NCBI GenBank assembly: GCA_003248775.1
Contig: QFQX01000011.1
Coordinates: 1-64,000, forward strand
Source: Shinella sp.
GTDB lineage: Bacteria; Pseudomonadota; Alphaproteobacteria; Rhizobiales; Rhizobiaceae
Direction of reading: 5' to 3'
DNA length: 64,000 bases
Each line of letters starts with the position of its first letter. Within the stretch, counting starts at the first letter, position 1. Below are positions 43,990-53,056 of the stretch, piece after piece. Both the position numbers and the translations under genes were made by a program. The notes beneath the pieces were generated by a model. The model saw only the letters and a program-made list of their open reading frames with translations, did not search any database and was not told the DNA's origin.

Positions 43990-44427
43990 ATGAACCATGA
44001 TTCTCAAAATGCACCGAAAGGCAGCCTGGCGGAAATCCTGTTCGTGATCTTTCTGAGAGTGGTCGCGATCGCCTCCCTGTGGTTTGGCCTGCAATACTGG
44101 GGGATGCTGGTCGGCTATTCGCTGGGTGGGCAGGGACGCTTCGATCTCCTCTCCCTGCCGTGGAAGGTGGCGGGCGCCAGCCTGTCGGTCATCTTTCCCG
44201 TCGCTGCGCTCGGTCTGTGGCTCGCGGTCTCCTGGGGGCCGGTCATCTGGGCGCTTGCAGCCTGCACTCAAATCCTCATGCATGCTATCTGGTACGACAC
44301 TTTCGGCTCCAATCCGATTGTGCTGGTCATGCATGCGGTGGTGGCGCTGGTATACATAGTCTTCCGTCTGGCGTTGTGGCTCGAAAAGCGCCACAAGCAG
44401 GAAGAGATAAGGCTTGATTTACCGTAA
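43990..44427 (+). CDS. small membrane protein, DUF6163-like
   Basis: Protein of 145 residues with four helices (FVIFLRVVAIASLWFGLQYW, GASLSVIFPVAALGLWLAVSWGP, PIVLVMHAVVALVYIVFRLALWL and one between). It resembles a rhizobial family I know as DUF6163, always next to the ldtR gene as far as I recall. No catalytic motif is seen. It is divergent from hemB and precedes ldtR by 130 bp. Confidence 0.75.
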   Translation: MNHDSQNAPKGSLAEILFVIFLRVVAIASLWFGLQYWGMLVGYSLGGQGRFDLLSLPWKVAGASLSVIFPVAALGLWLAVSWGPVIWALAACTQILMHAIWYDTFGSNPIVLVMHAVVALVYIVFRLALWLEKRHKQEEIRLDLP

Positions 44428-44557
44428 TGGCATCAGGCTTTTCGGTAAACTCTTGTTAAGCCTGCGTTTTAAGTAGAATTTTATATGCATTGGATATGGT
44501 CACTCACAAGGCGGGAGAAAAACAAAGCCGCCAGATAAAACAGTGAGGCAGACCGAC

Positions 44558-45067
44558 ATGAACACCAAGCTCAAGGCTCAGCAGAACACCCTGGCACCGC
44601 AGGAAGAAGCAATCCGCTCGCTCTACATGGAGTCGTTGCATCTCGTTGAACGCCTGCACCGCCGCCTTCTCGATGTCATCAAGGACGAGTTCGACCGTCA
44701 GGGTCGTAGCGACGTCAACGCCGTTCAGGCGCTTCTCTTGTTCAACATCGGCAATTCCGAACTGACCGCCGGCGAACTACGCTCGCGTGGTTACTACCTC
44801 GGCTCGAACGTTTCCTACAATGTCAAGAAGCTGGTAGACCTCGGCTTCATCAACCATCAGCGTTCGCGCATCGACCGTCGCTCGGTTCGTATCAGCCTGA
44901 CCGAAAACGGCCAGGAAATCGCCGAAACCGTTGCCAAGCTCTATGAGCGTCACATCGGCTCGATCCAAAAGGTTGGCGGCATCGGCTCTGACGAGTTCAC
45001 CCAGATGAACAAGCTGCTGCAGCGTCTCGATCGTTTCTGGAACGACCAGATCCTTTATCGTCTCTAA
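44558..45067 (+). CDS. ldtR: MarR family regulator LdtR
   Basis: Protein of 169 residues with a winged-helix domain: ELTAGELRSRGYYLGSNVSYNVKKLVDLGFI is the recognition region and SRIDRRSVRISLT the wing. It closely fits LdtR of Liberibacter and Sinorhizobium, which controls the L,D-transpeptidase gene ldtP and responds to small aromatic ligands. ldtP lies 1 kb downstream here, which supports the name. GAGG lies 9 bp before the ATG; a GTG at 44543 is also open. Its stop overlaps that of the convergent yrbL-like gene by 4 bp. Confidence 0.9.
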   Translation: MNTKLKAQQNTLAPQEEAIRSLYMESLHLVERLHRRLLDVIKDEFDRQGRSDVNAVQALLLFNIGNSELTAGELRSRGYYLGSNVSYNVKKLVDLGFINHQRSRIDRRSVRISLTENGQEIAETVAKLYERHIGSIQKVGGIGSDEFTQMNKLLQRLDRFWNDQILYRL

Positions 45068-45801
45068 GACGTAGGCTTGCTTTCGAGCTCTGGCCGGGAT
45101 GCATTCGCCTGCTTCCCGGTCCACTCTGCCTTAAGGGCAGGGTAGCGCGCGAAGATGGCCTCGAAAATGCTGTCGCGTGCGCGTTGAAGTCGCCGTCTGT
45201 TGAGATACGGGCTGAGCGAACGCAGCGGGATCATGTTTTTCTCCCCGATGCCGTCGATGACGACGAATTCCGGCCTTCCCGAGCGGTTCTCGCTATAGAG
45301 AAACTGCCGCATATGCATGTCGGAAAGCACCACATGCATGTCCATGCAATCCTTGAACAGCCGGTCGAATGCGATCAGGTGCTTGATGGACACTAAGCCT
45401 TTTTCAAACAGTTTTTCGAGTGTCGGGGCAAGCTCGTCGCCATCTCCGGCAATCTTTTCCGTGACTAGCGCCAGTCCGGCCGTCGTCGACACAAGACCGC
45501 AGGGCACTGCAATCGGTGGCGGGCCGCGTTCGTCCTCGTTCCAACGGCGGCTGAGGATCAAATATTGCGTCAGCTCCCGCCGGAAACCGCGATAAACCCC
45601 GAGCGGGTTGGTTCGCTTGACCAGGCTTTCACCCTTCAGGCGGGCATCGCCGGATGTTCTTTCCGGGTCGACGATCTTCAGCACCACGTCCGGCATGTCG
45701 GGGTGGGTGTAGACACGTTTTAGTGAACCGGCGGTCTCGAACTTGCATTCCGATATATCGAGTCTGCTGTTGAACCTGCCGTGAAAGTCCTTGCTGGCCA
45801 T
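45064..45801 (-). CDS. YrbL family protein (PhoP regulatory network, kinase-like)
   Basis: Protein of 245 residues of the YrbL family, a kinase-like fold. The start ISECKFETAGSLKRVYTHPDMPDVVLKIV fits the glycine-loop/lysine region, VVLSDMHMRQFLY resembles a degenerate HxDxxxxN catalytic loop, and FVVIDGIGEKN the metal-binding Asp motif. In enterobacteria yrbL is under PhoP and PmrA control; its activity is unknown. It is convergent with ldtR, with stop codons overlapping. Confidence 0.82.
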   Translation of the reverse strand: MASKDFHGRFNSRLDISECKFETAGSLKRVYTHPDMPDVVLKIVDPERTSGDARLKGESLVKRTNPLGVYRGFRRELTQYLILSRRWNEDERGPPPIAVPCGLVSTTAGLALVTEKIAGDGDELAPTLEKLFEKGLVSIKHLIAFDRLFKDCMDMHVVLSDMHMRQFLYSENRSGRPEFVVIDGIGEKNMIPLRSLSPYLNRRRLQRARDSIFEAIFARYPALKAEWTGKQANASRPELESKPTS

Positions 45802-45986
45802 GGAATTCTTTGATCGTAATTACTTATAACTAAGGCTGATATGACAGAAACATGACTTCCTGCGCAATAGCCGGAGCCACGAATTGGCCATATTGCTATG
45901 GGAGCGCCGAAGGGAATAACGGTCGCATATTCATCGTGGTGCCGAAGCGGCAATCGCGCTAACGCGAACCCTAGCGTCCGTTTGTT

Positions 45987-46012
45987 AACCATGGTCGGCT
46001 TAAAGCATGGTT
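45987..46012. promoter_or_regulatory. inverted repeat upstream of ldtP
   Basis: AACCATG (45987-45993) and CATGGTT (46006-46012) are perfect complements 12 bp apart, ending 28 bp before the ldtP start. LdtR is known to act on ldtP promoters, so this is a candidate operator, by position only. Confidence 0.35.
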
Positions 46013-46040
46013 TTCGTTTGAACTGGAAACGGTAGGAAAG

Positions 46041-47369
46041 ATGTCGAAAAAATCTGGAATTGTCGATTTGTCACGCCGCGCGGTCCTGCGCGGTGCCGCA
46101 GCAGCAGGTGCCGCAGCAATCGCTGGCCAGGCAGTCGCTCAGACGGCGGTCGATGAGCTGATTGGTGCGCCGCGCCGCGGCAACTGGGATGACCAGTTCG
46201 ACGCCCAGGCTTCCCGTGCAACGGCAAGTGTCGTGTCGAACACGCCGATGCTGAGCGGTAGCAATCTCTTCAACTTCCAGGATGCGATCCAGAACTATCA
46301 GGCCATCGTTTCCAACGGTGGCTGGCCGCAGGTCAACACGTCCGTAAAGCTGAAGATCGGCGTCATTGATCCGTCCGTGCAGCAGCTGCGCCAGCGCCTG
46401 ATGATCTCCGGCGACCTCGATCGTGGTGCTGGCATGTCGAACTCCTTCGACACCTATGTCGATGGCGCGGTGAAGCGCTTCCAGGCCCGCCATGGCCTGC
46501 CGGAAGACGGCGTTCTCGGCGAGTTCTCCCTGAAAGCCCTCAACGTTTCCGCCGATACCCGCCTGATGCAGCTCAACGTCAACCTGCAACGTCTGCAGGA
46601 AATGTCGAGCAAGCAGCTTGAAAACCGCTACATCGTCGTCAATATTCCTGCGGCCTATATTGAAGCCGTTGAAGGCGACCGGGTTGCGCTTCGTAATACA
46701 GCAATCGTTGGTCGTGACAGCCGTCCTTCTCCGTTGGTGGAATCCAAGGTTTCGGACATCATCCTGAACCCATATTGGACTGCGCCGCGCTCGATCGTCG
46801 AAAAGGACATCGTGCCGCTGATGCGCAAGGATCCGACCTATCTGTCGCGTAACAACATCCGCCTGATAGATGGCAAGGGCAACGAAGTGTCGCCCGAGAG
46901 CATCGACTGGTTCGCGCCCAAGGCGCCAAACCTGATGTTCCGTCAGGATCCGGGCAAGATCAACGCCATGTCCTCGACGAAGATCAACTTCCCGAGCCCG
47001 GAAGCAGTTTATATGCACGACACGCCGACCCAGGGCCTGTTCAACAAGCTGATGCGGTTTGAGTCGTCCGGCTGTGTGCGCGTTCAGAACGTGCGCGACC
47101 TCGTCGTCTGGGTTCTGAAGAACACACCTGGCTGGAACCGCCAGGAAATCGAGCGCGTGATCGCGAGCCGTGTCAACACGCCGATCAAGGTCACCGATGA
47201 AATCGGCGTCCATTGGGTCTATTTGACCGCATGGTCGGCGAAGGACGGCGTCGTTCAGTTCCGTGACGATATTTACGGAAAAGACGGCAACGCCCAGCTC
47301 GCGCTGCAGACCAATATCGGCGTGGAGCAGGTCTCCGGTTCCGTCGAAGACGATATCCTGCCGCAATAA
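46041..47369 (+). CDS. ldtP: L,D-transpeptidase LdtP
   Basis: Protein of 442 residues with a twin-Arg signal (RRAVLRGAAAAGAAAIAGQAVA). A peptidoglycan-binding domain (about 110-170: LRQRLMISGDLDRG ... VKRFQARHGLPEDGVLGEFSLKALN) precedes the YkuD catalytic domain with H326 (HDTPTQ) and C345 in SSGCVRV. It forms 3-3 crosslinks in peptidoglycan or attaches proteins to it. The LdtR gene is 1 kb upstream, with the yrbL-like gene between on the other strand. Confidence 0.94.
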   Translation: MSKKSGIVDLSRRAVLRGAAAAGAAAIAGQAVAQTAVDELIGAPRRGNWDDQFDAQASRATASVVSNTPMLSGSNLFNFQDAIQNYQAIVSNGGWPQVNTSVKLKIGVIDPSVQQLRQRLMISGDLDRGAGMSNSFDTYVDGAVKRFQARHGLPEDGVLGEFSLKALNVSADTRLMQLNVNLQRLQEMSSKQLENRYIVVNIPAAYIEAVEGDRVALRNTAIVGRDSRPSPLVESKVSDIILNPYWTAPRSIVEKDIVPLMRKDPTYLSRNNIRLIDGKGNEVSPESIDWFAPKAPNLMFRQDPGKINAMSSTKINFPSPEAVYMHDTPTQGLFNKLMRFESSGCVRVQNVRDLVVWVLKNTPGWNRQEIERVIASRVNTPIKVTDEIGVHWVYLTAWSAKDGVVQFRDDIYGKDGNAQLALQTNIGVEQVSGSVEDDILPQ

Positions 47370-47380
47370 CAGCACAATTT

Positions 47381-47415
47381 CCGGCCGCTCTCATTTCCTG
47401 GGAGTGGCCGGACCG
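47381..47415 (+). terminator. probable terminator of ldtP
   Basis: A 12-bp stem, CCGGCCGCTCTC (47381-47392) against GGGAGTGGCCGG (47400-47411), with two G-U pairs, starts 11 bp after the ldtP stop. The T-run that follows is poor. Confidence 0.5.
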
Positions 47416-47461
47416 TTTCATTATGGTTAATATACACTTATCGGGTGACGAATAATAATCG

Positions 47462-47476
47462 TTAAAAATTTGTTAA
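47462..47476 (+). promoter_or_regulatory. CtrA-type site TTAA-N7-TTAA
   Basis: TTAA (47462-47465) and TTAA (47473-47476) are exactly seven bases apart, matching the CtrA consensus, 78 bp before the alpha-oxoamine synthase start. The region is AT-rich, so chance cannot be excluded. Confidence 0.4.
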
Positions 47477-47553
47477 AATTTTCGGTTGTGTAAACCGGGG
47501 CCCGAAAATATCATCTGCGCAGCCGTTGTTTTTGAGTTGGAGGCTGTGCGCAG

Positions 47554-48927
47554 ATGGATATGAGCAGCTCGAGCCGGAAAGTCAGTATTCCAGCATCAGC
47601 CCTTCAGGGCAGTCTCAGGGACTATCGGGCGCCGACCGGTCCCGACCTTGTTGGCCGCACGGACGGCTTTTTCGAATGGCAGGATCTTCGCCGACGCAAT
47701 GACGTCTGGCCTTACGCCCGTTCGACCGAAACCGCGCCTGCAACCTTTTGTAAGGTACGATCGGATGCCGATCGCGGCTTCCAGGGTATCAATTTCGCTT
47801 CCCAGGACTATCTCAGCCTTTCTTCCCATCCGCGCATCAAGCAAGCCGCAATCGAGGCCGTCGAACGCTACGGCGTGCATAGCGCCGGATCCGCGGCTCT
47901 CCTTGGCAATACCGCCAACTCGCTCGATCTCGAAGCGAAGTTCTCGGATTTCCTCGGTGGCAGGAAGGTCGTGCTCTACCCAACCGGCTGGTCGGCCGGG
48001 TTTGCGTCCGTGCAGGGCTTCGTCCGTCCTGACGATCATGTGGTCATGGACGTGCTCGCTCATTCCTGCCTTCAGGAAGGTGCGCGCGCGGCCACCCAGA
48101 ACATCCATCACTTCGCCCATCTGAATACGAATGCCGTTATCCGCCGGCTGAGCAAGATCCGCGAGAAGTCTCCGGATGCCGGCATCCTGGTGGTGACCGA
48201 AAGTCTCTTCTCCATGCATGCCGACATGCCGGACTTTGCCGGTCTGCGTGAGGCCTGCGATACCTATGGCGCGACGCTTCTCATCGATTGCGCTCACGAT
48301 CTCGGCGCCATGGGGCCGGGCGGCCTCGGCAATCTTGGCACCGCGGGGATGCTCGACGCGGCCGATATCCTTATCGGCAGCTTCTCCAAGAGTTTCGCCT
48401 CGAACGGTGGCTTTGTATCGGTGAAGACCCGCGCTGCGGCGGAGTATCTGAAATACTTCAGCGCCACGCAGACCTTCTCCAATGCCCTTTCCCCGGTTCA
48501 GGCCGCGGTCGTCGGTACCGCGCTGGACATTATCCGCTCGGAGGAGGGGGAAGAGCGGCGTCAGCGGTTGATGGACAATATTCTCTATCTTCGCAAGACC
48601 GTGGAAAAGACAGGCCTTCGCGCGTTGGGTCTGCCGTCGCCGATCGTTCCCGTTTTCGTTGGCAGCGAAGCGCTTGGCCGGTTGATCTCGCGCCGTATGC
48701 CGGACTTCGGTGGCATCGCCAATCTGGTGGAATATCCGGCCGTTCCCAAGGCGGAATCCCGGTTCCGTTTCCAGGTAATGGCGGATCACACCCGCTCCGA
48801 TGTCGATCGTGTCGTTGTGGCACTCGGCTCCGCGCTCGAAGCGGCGCGCACGGATCTGGAGCTTTGTGTAACCGTTAACGAAAGCCCCTCAAAATTACTA
48901 GGCACTTCAGCGTCAGCTGCTGCTTGA
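47554..48927 (+). CDS. alpha-oxoamine synthase, KBL/SPT-like PLP enzyme
   Basis: Protein of 457 residues in the family of BioF, KBL, HemA and serine palmitoyltransferase, which condense an amino acid with an acyl-CoA. INFASQDYLSLSSHPRIKQAAIEAVERYGVHSAGS is the substrate-binding start, LLIDCAHDLGAMGPGG carries the cofactor-ring Asp, and SFSKSFASNGG the PLP lysine K279. No biotin or heme neighbour is present, so it may make a long-chain base or an aminoketone. GGAGG lies 10 bp before the ATG. It is a lone gene between ldtP and the GGDEF-EAL gene. Confidence 0.85.
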   Translation: MDMSSSSRKVSIPASALQGSLRDYRAPTGPDLVGRTDGFFEWQDLRRRNDVWPYARSTETAPATFCKVRSDADRGFQGINFASQDYLSLSSHPRIKQAAIEAVERYGVHSAGSAALLGNTANSLDLEAKFSDFLGGRKVVLYPTGWSAGFASVQGFVRPDDHVVMDVLAHSCLQEGARAATQNIHHFAHLNTNAVIRRLSKIREKSPDAGILVVTESLFSMHADMPDFAGLREACDTYGATLLIDCAHDLGAMGPGGLGNLGTAGMLDAADILIGSFSKSFASNGGFVSVKTRAAAEYLKYFSATQTFSNALSPVQAAVVGTALDIIRSEEGEERRQRLMDNILYLRKTVEKTGLRALGLPSPIVPVFVGSEALGRLISRRMPDFGGIANLVEYPAVPKAESRFRFQVMADHTRSDVDRVVVALGSALEAARTDLELCVTVNESPSKLLGTSASAAA

Positions 48928-48997
48928 GCGACGGCTTATATTCTTTTTGTTAGGCGTAGATAGCGTCTGTTTGCCTTTTTTGGCATCATTCGCCGAT

Positions 48998-49013
48998 GTT
49001 AACAGCGTTTAAC
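48998..49013. promoter_or_regulatory. short palindrome GTTAA-N6-TTAAC
   Basis: GTTAA (48998-49002) and TTAAC (49009-49013) are inverted repeats around six bases, 70 bp upstream of the GGDEF-EAL gene. It resembles but does not match the CtrA spacing. A regulator site is possible, not shown. Confidence 0.3.
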
Positions 49014-49082
49014 GATTGAATTTACTGTTTGGAAACACATTTCACACAGAGTTGACCAGCTCTGCGGTTGAAAGGCTGTCGC

Positions 49083-51137
49083 ATGACACTTGTTTCCCGG
49101 CTCGAGGCGGCCATCGACTGGCTGACGCCGGCGCATCTGAAAGAAGATGTGCATACGCGCAAGCGTGTCCGCATGTTCCTGATCAGTCATATGTTCGGCC
49201 CCATAACCGGCGCGCCGATACCCTTGAGTCTGTTCGTCATCGACCCGGCCCCTTATCCGCAGGTGACGATCCTTGCCGCATCGATTTTTGGCTTCTGGTT
49301 GTTCCTGCCGCTCATCAAGCTGTTTCCGCGCAGCTATGGCGTGCTGTCACAGCTCTCGATCCTGAACCTCAATTTCGCAATTCTCTGGGGCTCATATCAC
49401 TATGGGGGCGCAAGCTCGCCTTTCCTGATGTGGTACGTAGTCATGCCGATGCTCGCCTTCTTCTATATGGGGGCGACACTGGTGACGCGCGTGGCGGTGC
49501 TGTCGCAGCTTATGCTCGGCCTGTCGGTTTTCGTGGCGGCCTATATTCTGCAGGGCGAGCGCTTCCCGGATAACATCCCGCTTGAGAACATGGTCTATGC
49601 GGGGATGATCTCTGCCTTCAGCGCGACCATCTACGCCTTCTTCATGGCAAGTTATTACGCCAGCGTCGTCGACAGCCAGTCGGAGCTGATCAAGGAGATC
49701 GCCCGTCACGAGAAAACGCTGGAAGAGCTGACCGTGGCCAAGGAAGAAATGGAGCAGGCCAACGCCGCTCTGGTGATTGCCAAGAACCTTGCAGAGGCGC
49801 GCAACCGCGAACTTGAGGCGACGAGGGCGAGCCTTGAATACAATGCGTTGCACGACGCCCTGACCGGGCTGCCCAACCGGCGCTATCTCGATAACATCAT
49901 GGCCCAGTATGCCGAGTCCTGTCGCCGCGACGGCAGCGGCGTCGCATTGCTGCATGTGGACCTCGACCGTTTCAAGCAGATCAACGACACACTCGGCCAC
50001 ACAGCGGGCGACGAGATGCTGATCCATGTCGCGAAACTCATCAAGACCGTCGTTGGAGAAGACGACTTCATCGCCCGCGTCGGCGGGGACGAGTTCGTCA
50101 TAGTCAGCCACGTGGATGAGGAGAACAACGAGGCGCTTTCCGCCAAGGCCGACGAACTGATCGAGAAGATACGCCAGCCCGTTCCCTATCAGGGCCATCT
50201 TTGCCGCGTCGGCGCCAGCATCGGCATTGCCGTCGGCATGGGGGAAAACATCGATCCCAAGAGCCTGCTGGTCAATTCCGATATCGCCCTCTACCGCGTC
50301 AAGCAGCGCACCAAAGGCCACAGCGAATTCTTCTCCGAGGAGATCCAGCGCGAGATCGTCGATACCAAGCGGACGGCGGACGACATCCTGCGCGGCATCG
50401 AGCAGAAGGAATTCATCAGCTTCTATCAGCCGCAATTCGACGCGCGTACGCATGAGATCGTCGGCGTTGAAGCGCTGGTGCGCTGGAACCATCCTGCCAA
50501 GGGCATCCTGGCGCCGTCACATTTCCTGGGTATCGCCGAAGACCTCAACGTGCTGAGCACGATCGACGGTATCATTCTTGATAGCGCGATCGCCGATCTG
50601 GAGCGTTGGAACAGTAGGGGCTTTGCGGTTCCAAAGGTGGCAGTGAACGTTTCCGCCCGCCGGCTGAACGACCGCCAGTTGCTCGACAATCTGCGTGCGC
50701 TGGAAATCAAGCCCGGCACAGTTTCGTTCGAACTGGTGGAATCCGTATTCCTCGATGAAACAGATGAGTCGATCTCCTCCAATATCGAGCAGATCAAGGA
50801 ACTCGGCATCGAGATCGAAATTGATGATTTCGGCACCGGCTATGCCTCAATCGTCAGTTTGCTAAAGCTCAATCCGAAGCGCTTGAAGATCGACCGCCAG
50901 TTCGTTGCCCCGGTCCTCGTTTCCATAGAGAAGCGCCGGCTGGTGTCCTCTATTATTGACATGGGCAAGTCGCTTGGCATCGAAGTGATCGCCGAAGGCG
51001 TAGAAACGATGGAGCAGGCGCACATCCTTAAAGAACTCGGATGCGATGTATTGCAGGGTTATGCCTTTGCAAAACCGATGACCGCACTCGATCTGGAGCG
51101 CTTCGTCGAACAACATCAGTGGCGCAAGGCTTCCTGA
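49083..51137 (+). CDS. membrane GGDEF-EAL cyclic-di-GMP enzyme
   Basis: Protein of 684 residues. Five or six helices fill the first 200 residues, then a coiled coil (EKTLEELTVAKEEMEQANAALVIAKNLAEARNRELEATR). The GGDEF domain has RVGGDEFVIV intact (about residue 340), and the EAL domain has EALVRWNHP and DDFGTGYAS intact. Both synthesis and breakdown of c-di-GMP are therefore possible. The membrane part is not a known named sensor domain to me. AAAGG precedes the ATG at 49083; a TTG at 49068 is open but less likely. Confidence 0.93.
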   Translation: MTLVSRLEAAIDWLTPAHLKEDVHTRKRVRMFLISHMFGPITGAPIPLSLFVIDPAPYPQVTILAASIFGFWLFLPLIKLFPRSYGVLSQLSILNLNFAILWGSYHYGGASSPFLMWYVVMPMLAFFYMGATLVTRVAVLSQLMLGLSVFVAAYILQGERFPDNIPLENMVYAGMISAFSATIYAFFMASYYASVVDSQSELIKEIARHEKTLEELTVAKEEMEQANAALVIAKNLAEARNRELEATRASLEYNALHDALTGLPNRRYLDNIMAQYAESCRRDGSGVALLHVDLDRFKQINDTLGHTAGDEMLIHVAKLIKTVVGEDDFIARVGGDEFVIVSHVDEENNEALSAKADELIEKIRQPVPYQGHLCRVGASIGIAVGMGENIDPKSLLVNSDIALYRVKQRTKGHSEFFSEEIQREIVDTKRTADDILRGIEQKEFISFYQPQFDARTHEIVGVEALVRWNHPAKGILAPSHFLGIAEDLNVLSTIDGIILDSAIADLERWNSRGFAVPKVAVNVSARRLNDRQLLDNLRALEIKPGTVSFELVESVFLDETDESISSNIEQIKELGIEIEIDDFGTGYASIVSLLKLNPKRLKIDRQFVAPVLVSIEKRRLVSSIIDMGKSLGIEVIAEGVETMEQAHILKELGCDVLQGYAFAKPMTALDLERFVEQHQWRKAS

Positions 51138-51277
51138 TCACAAGCTCGCTTTCCGAATTCTTTCCCGGCGGCGGGCGTATCATCGCTCTTTGATGCGCAA
51201 ATGTCGCGTCCCGTATTGCCCTTGACCATTCGGGACGTTAAGACCCCTTGGCATCAACCCGTCAGGAGCATTCAATC

Positions 51278-52567
51278 ATGTCGAACACAGATGCCTTCTT
51301 CTCCCGTCCGCTTGCCGAGACCGATCCGGAAATCTTCGGCGCGATCGAGAAGGAACTGGGTCGCCAACGTCACGAAATCGAGCTGATCGCCTCGGAAAAC
51401 ATCGTATCCCGTGCAGTCCTTGAGGCGCAGGGTTCGATCATGACGAACAAGTATGCCGAGGGTTATCCGGGCAAGCGCTACTATGGCGGCTGCCAGTTTG
51501 TCGATATCGCCGAAGAACTGGCGATCGAACGCGCCAAGAAGCTGTTCGGCGTCAACTTCGCCAACGTCCAGCCGAATTCCGGTTCGCAGATGAACCAGGC
51601 GGTCTTCCTTGCGCTGCTGCAGCCGGGCGACACCTTCATGGGCCTCGACCTGAATTCCGGGGGACACCTGACCCACGGTTCGCCGGTCAACATGTCCGGC
51701 AAGTGGTTCAACGTCGTCTCCTACGGCGTGCGTGAAGGTGACAACCTGCTCGACATGGATGCAGTTGCCGAAAAGGCCCGCACCCACAAGCCGAAGCTGA
51801 TCATCGCCGGCGGCACCGCCTATTCCCGCATCTGGGACTGGAAGCGCTTCCGCGAGATTGCCGATGAAGTTGGCGCCTACCTGATGGTCGACATGGCCCA
51901 CATCGCCGGTCTCGTTGCCGGTGGCCAGCATCCGTCGCCGTTCCCGCATTGCCACGTCGCCACCACCACCACACACAAGTCGCTCCGCGGCCCGCGCGGC
52001 GGCGTCATCCTGACGAACGACGAGGATCTGGCGAAGAAGTTCAATTCAGCGGTATTCCCCGGCCTGCAGGGCGGTCCGTTGATGCACATCATCGCCGCCA
52101 AGGCGGTCGCCTTCGGTGAAGCGCTGCAGCCGGAATTCAAGGATTACGCGGCCCAGATCGTCAAGAACGCCAAGGCGCTGTCGGAGACGCTGGTTGCCGG
52201 CGGTCTCGACATCGTCTCGGGCGGCACCGACAACCACCTGATGCTGGTCGACCTTCGCAAGAAGAACGCCACCGGCAAGCGGGCGGAAGCAGCGCTTGGT
52301 CGCGGTTACATCACCTGCAACAAGAACGGCATTCCGTTCGACCCCGAAAAGCCCTTCGTCACCTCCGGTGTCCGTCTCGGCACTCCGGCCGGCACGACCC
52401 GCGGCTTCAAGGAAGCGGAATTCAAGGAAATCGGTAATCTCATCATCGAAGTTCTCGATGGCCTGAAGGTCGCGAATTCCGACGAAGGCAATGCTGCCGT
52501 CGAAGCTGCCGTCCGGGAAAAGGTGGTCGCGCTGACCGGCCGCTTCCCGATGTATCCTTACATGTAA
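51278..52567 (+). CDS. glyA: serine hydroxymethyltransferase
   Basis: PLP enzyme of 429 residues that converts serine and THF to glycine and methylene-THF. ELIASENIVSRAVLEAQGS, NKYAEGYPGKRYYGGC and the PLP-lysine motif TTTTHKSLRGPRGG are diagnostic. AGGAG lies 8 bp before the ATG at 51278. nrdR follows after 9 bp. Confidence 0.97.
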   Translation: MSNTDAFFSRPLAETDPEIFGAIEKELGRQRHEIELIASENIVSRAVLEAQGSIMTNKYAEGYPGKRYYGGCQFVDIAEELAIERAKKLFGVNFANVQPNSGSQMNQAVFLALLQPGDTFMGLDLNSGGHLTHGSPVNMSGKWFNVVSYGVREGDNLLDMDAVAEKARTHKPKLIIAGGTAYSRIWDWKRFREIADEVGAYLMVDMAHIAGLVAGGQHPSPFPHCHVATTTTHKSLRGPRGGVILTNDEDLAKKFNSAVFPGLQGGPLMHIIAAKAVAFGEALQPEFKDYAAQIVKNAKALSETLVAGGLDIVSGGTDNHLMLVDLRKKNATGKRAEAALGRGYITCNKNGIPFDPEKPFVTSGVRLGTPAGTTRGFKEAEFKEIGNLIIEVLDGLKVANSDEGNAAVEAAVREKVVALTGRFPMYPYM

Positions 52568-52576
52568 GGAAGACGC

Positions 52577-53053
52577 ATGCGCTGCCCCTTCTGCGGTTCA
52601 GACGATACTCAGGTCAAGGATTCCCGCCCGGCGGAGGATAATACCTCCATCCGCCGGCGGCGTATCTGCCCGGATTGCGGCGGTCGCTTCACCACCTTCG
52701 AAAGGGTGCAGCTTCGCGAGCTCATGGTCGTCAAGAAGACCGGTCGCAAGGTGCCCTTCGATCGCAACAAGCTCGTGCGCTCGTTCCAGATCGCGCTGCG
52801 CAAGCGGCCGGTCGACAACGATCGCATCGAGCGTGCGGTCTCCGGCATTGTCCGCAGACTTGAAAGCTCGGGCGAGACGGAAATTCCCTCAGAGGAAATC
52901 GGCCTGCAGGTGCTTGAGGCGCTGAAGAGCCTCGATGATGTCGGCTTCGTCCGTTACGCTTCAGTCTATCGCGACTTCTCCCATGCGGAAGATTTCGAGC
53001 AGGTGATCGCCGAGATCAATGCGAAGATCTCCCGCGACAGCGGCATGGAGTGA
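52577..53053 (+). CDS. nrdR: transcriptional repressor NrdR
   Basis: Protein of 158 residues that represses ribonucleotide reductase genes when dATP is high. The zinc ribbon uses C3, C6, C31 and C34; the ATP-cone follows (VVKKTGRKVPFDRNKLVRSFQIAL). It lies between glyA and ribD, a usual arrangement in rhizobia. Confidence 0.96.
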   Translation: MRCPFCGSDDTQVKDSRPAEDNTSIRRRRICPDCGGRFTTFERVQLRELMVVKKTGRKVPFDRNKLVRSFQIALRKRPVDNDRIERAVSGIVRRLESSGETEIPSEEIGLQVLEALKSLDDVGFVRYASVYRDFSHAEDFEQVIAEINAKISRDSGME

Positions 53054-53056
53054 TCC

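Noticed and set aside
44418..44464. Overlapping inverted repeats TTTACCG/CGGTAAA and CAGGCTT/AAGCCTG between the DUF6163-like gene and ldtR
   Set aside because: Arms are only 7 bp with loops of 17-18 bases and the two pairings exclude each other. Could be a weak terminator or LdtR site, but evidence is too thin.
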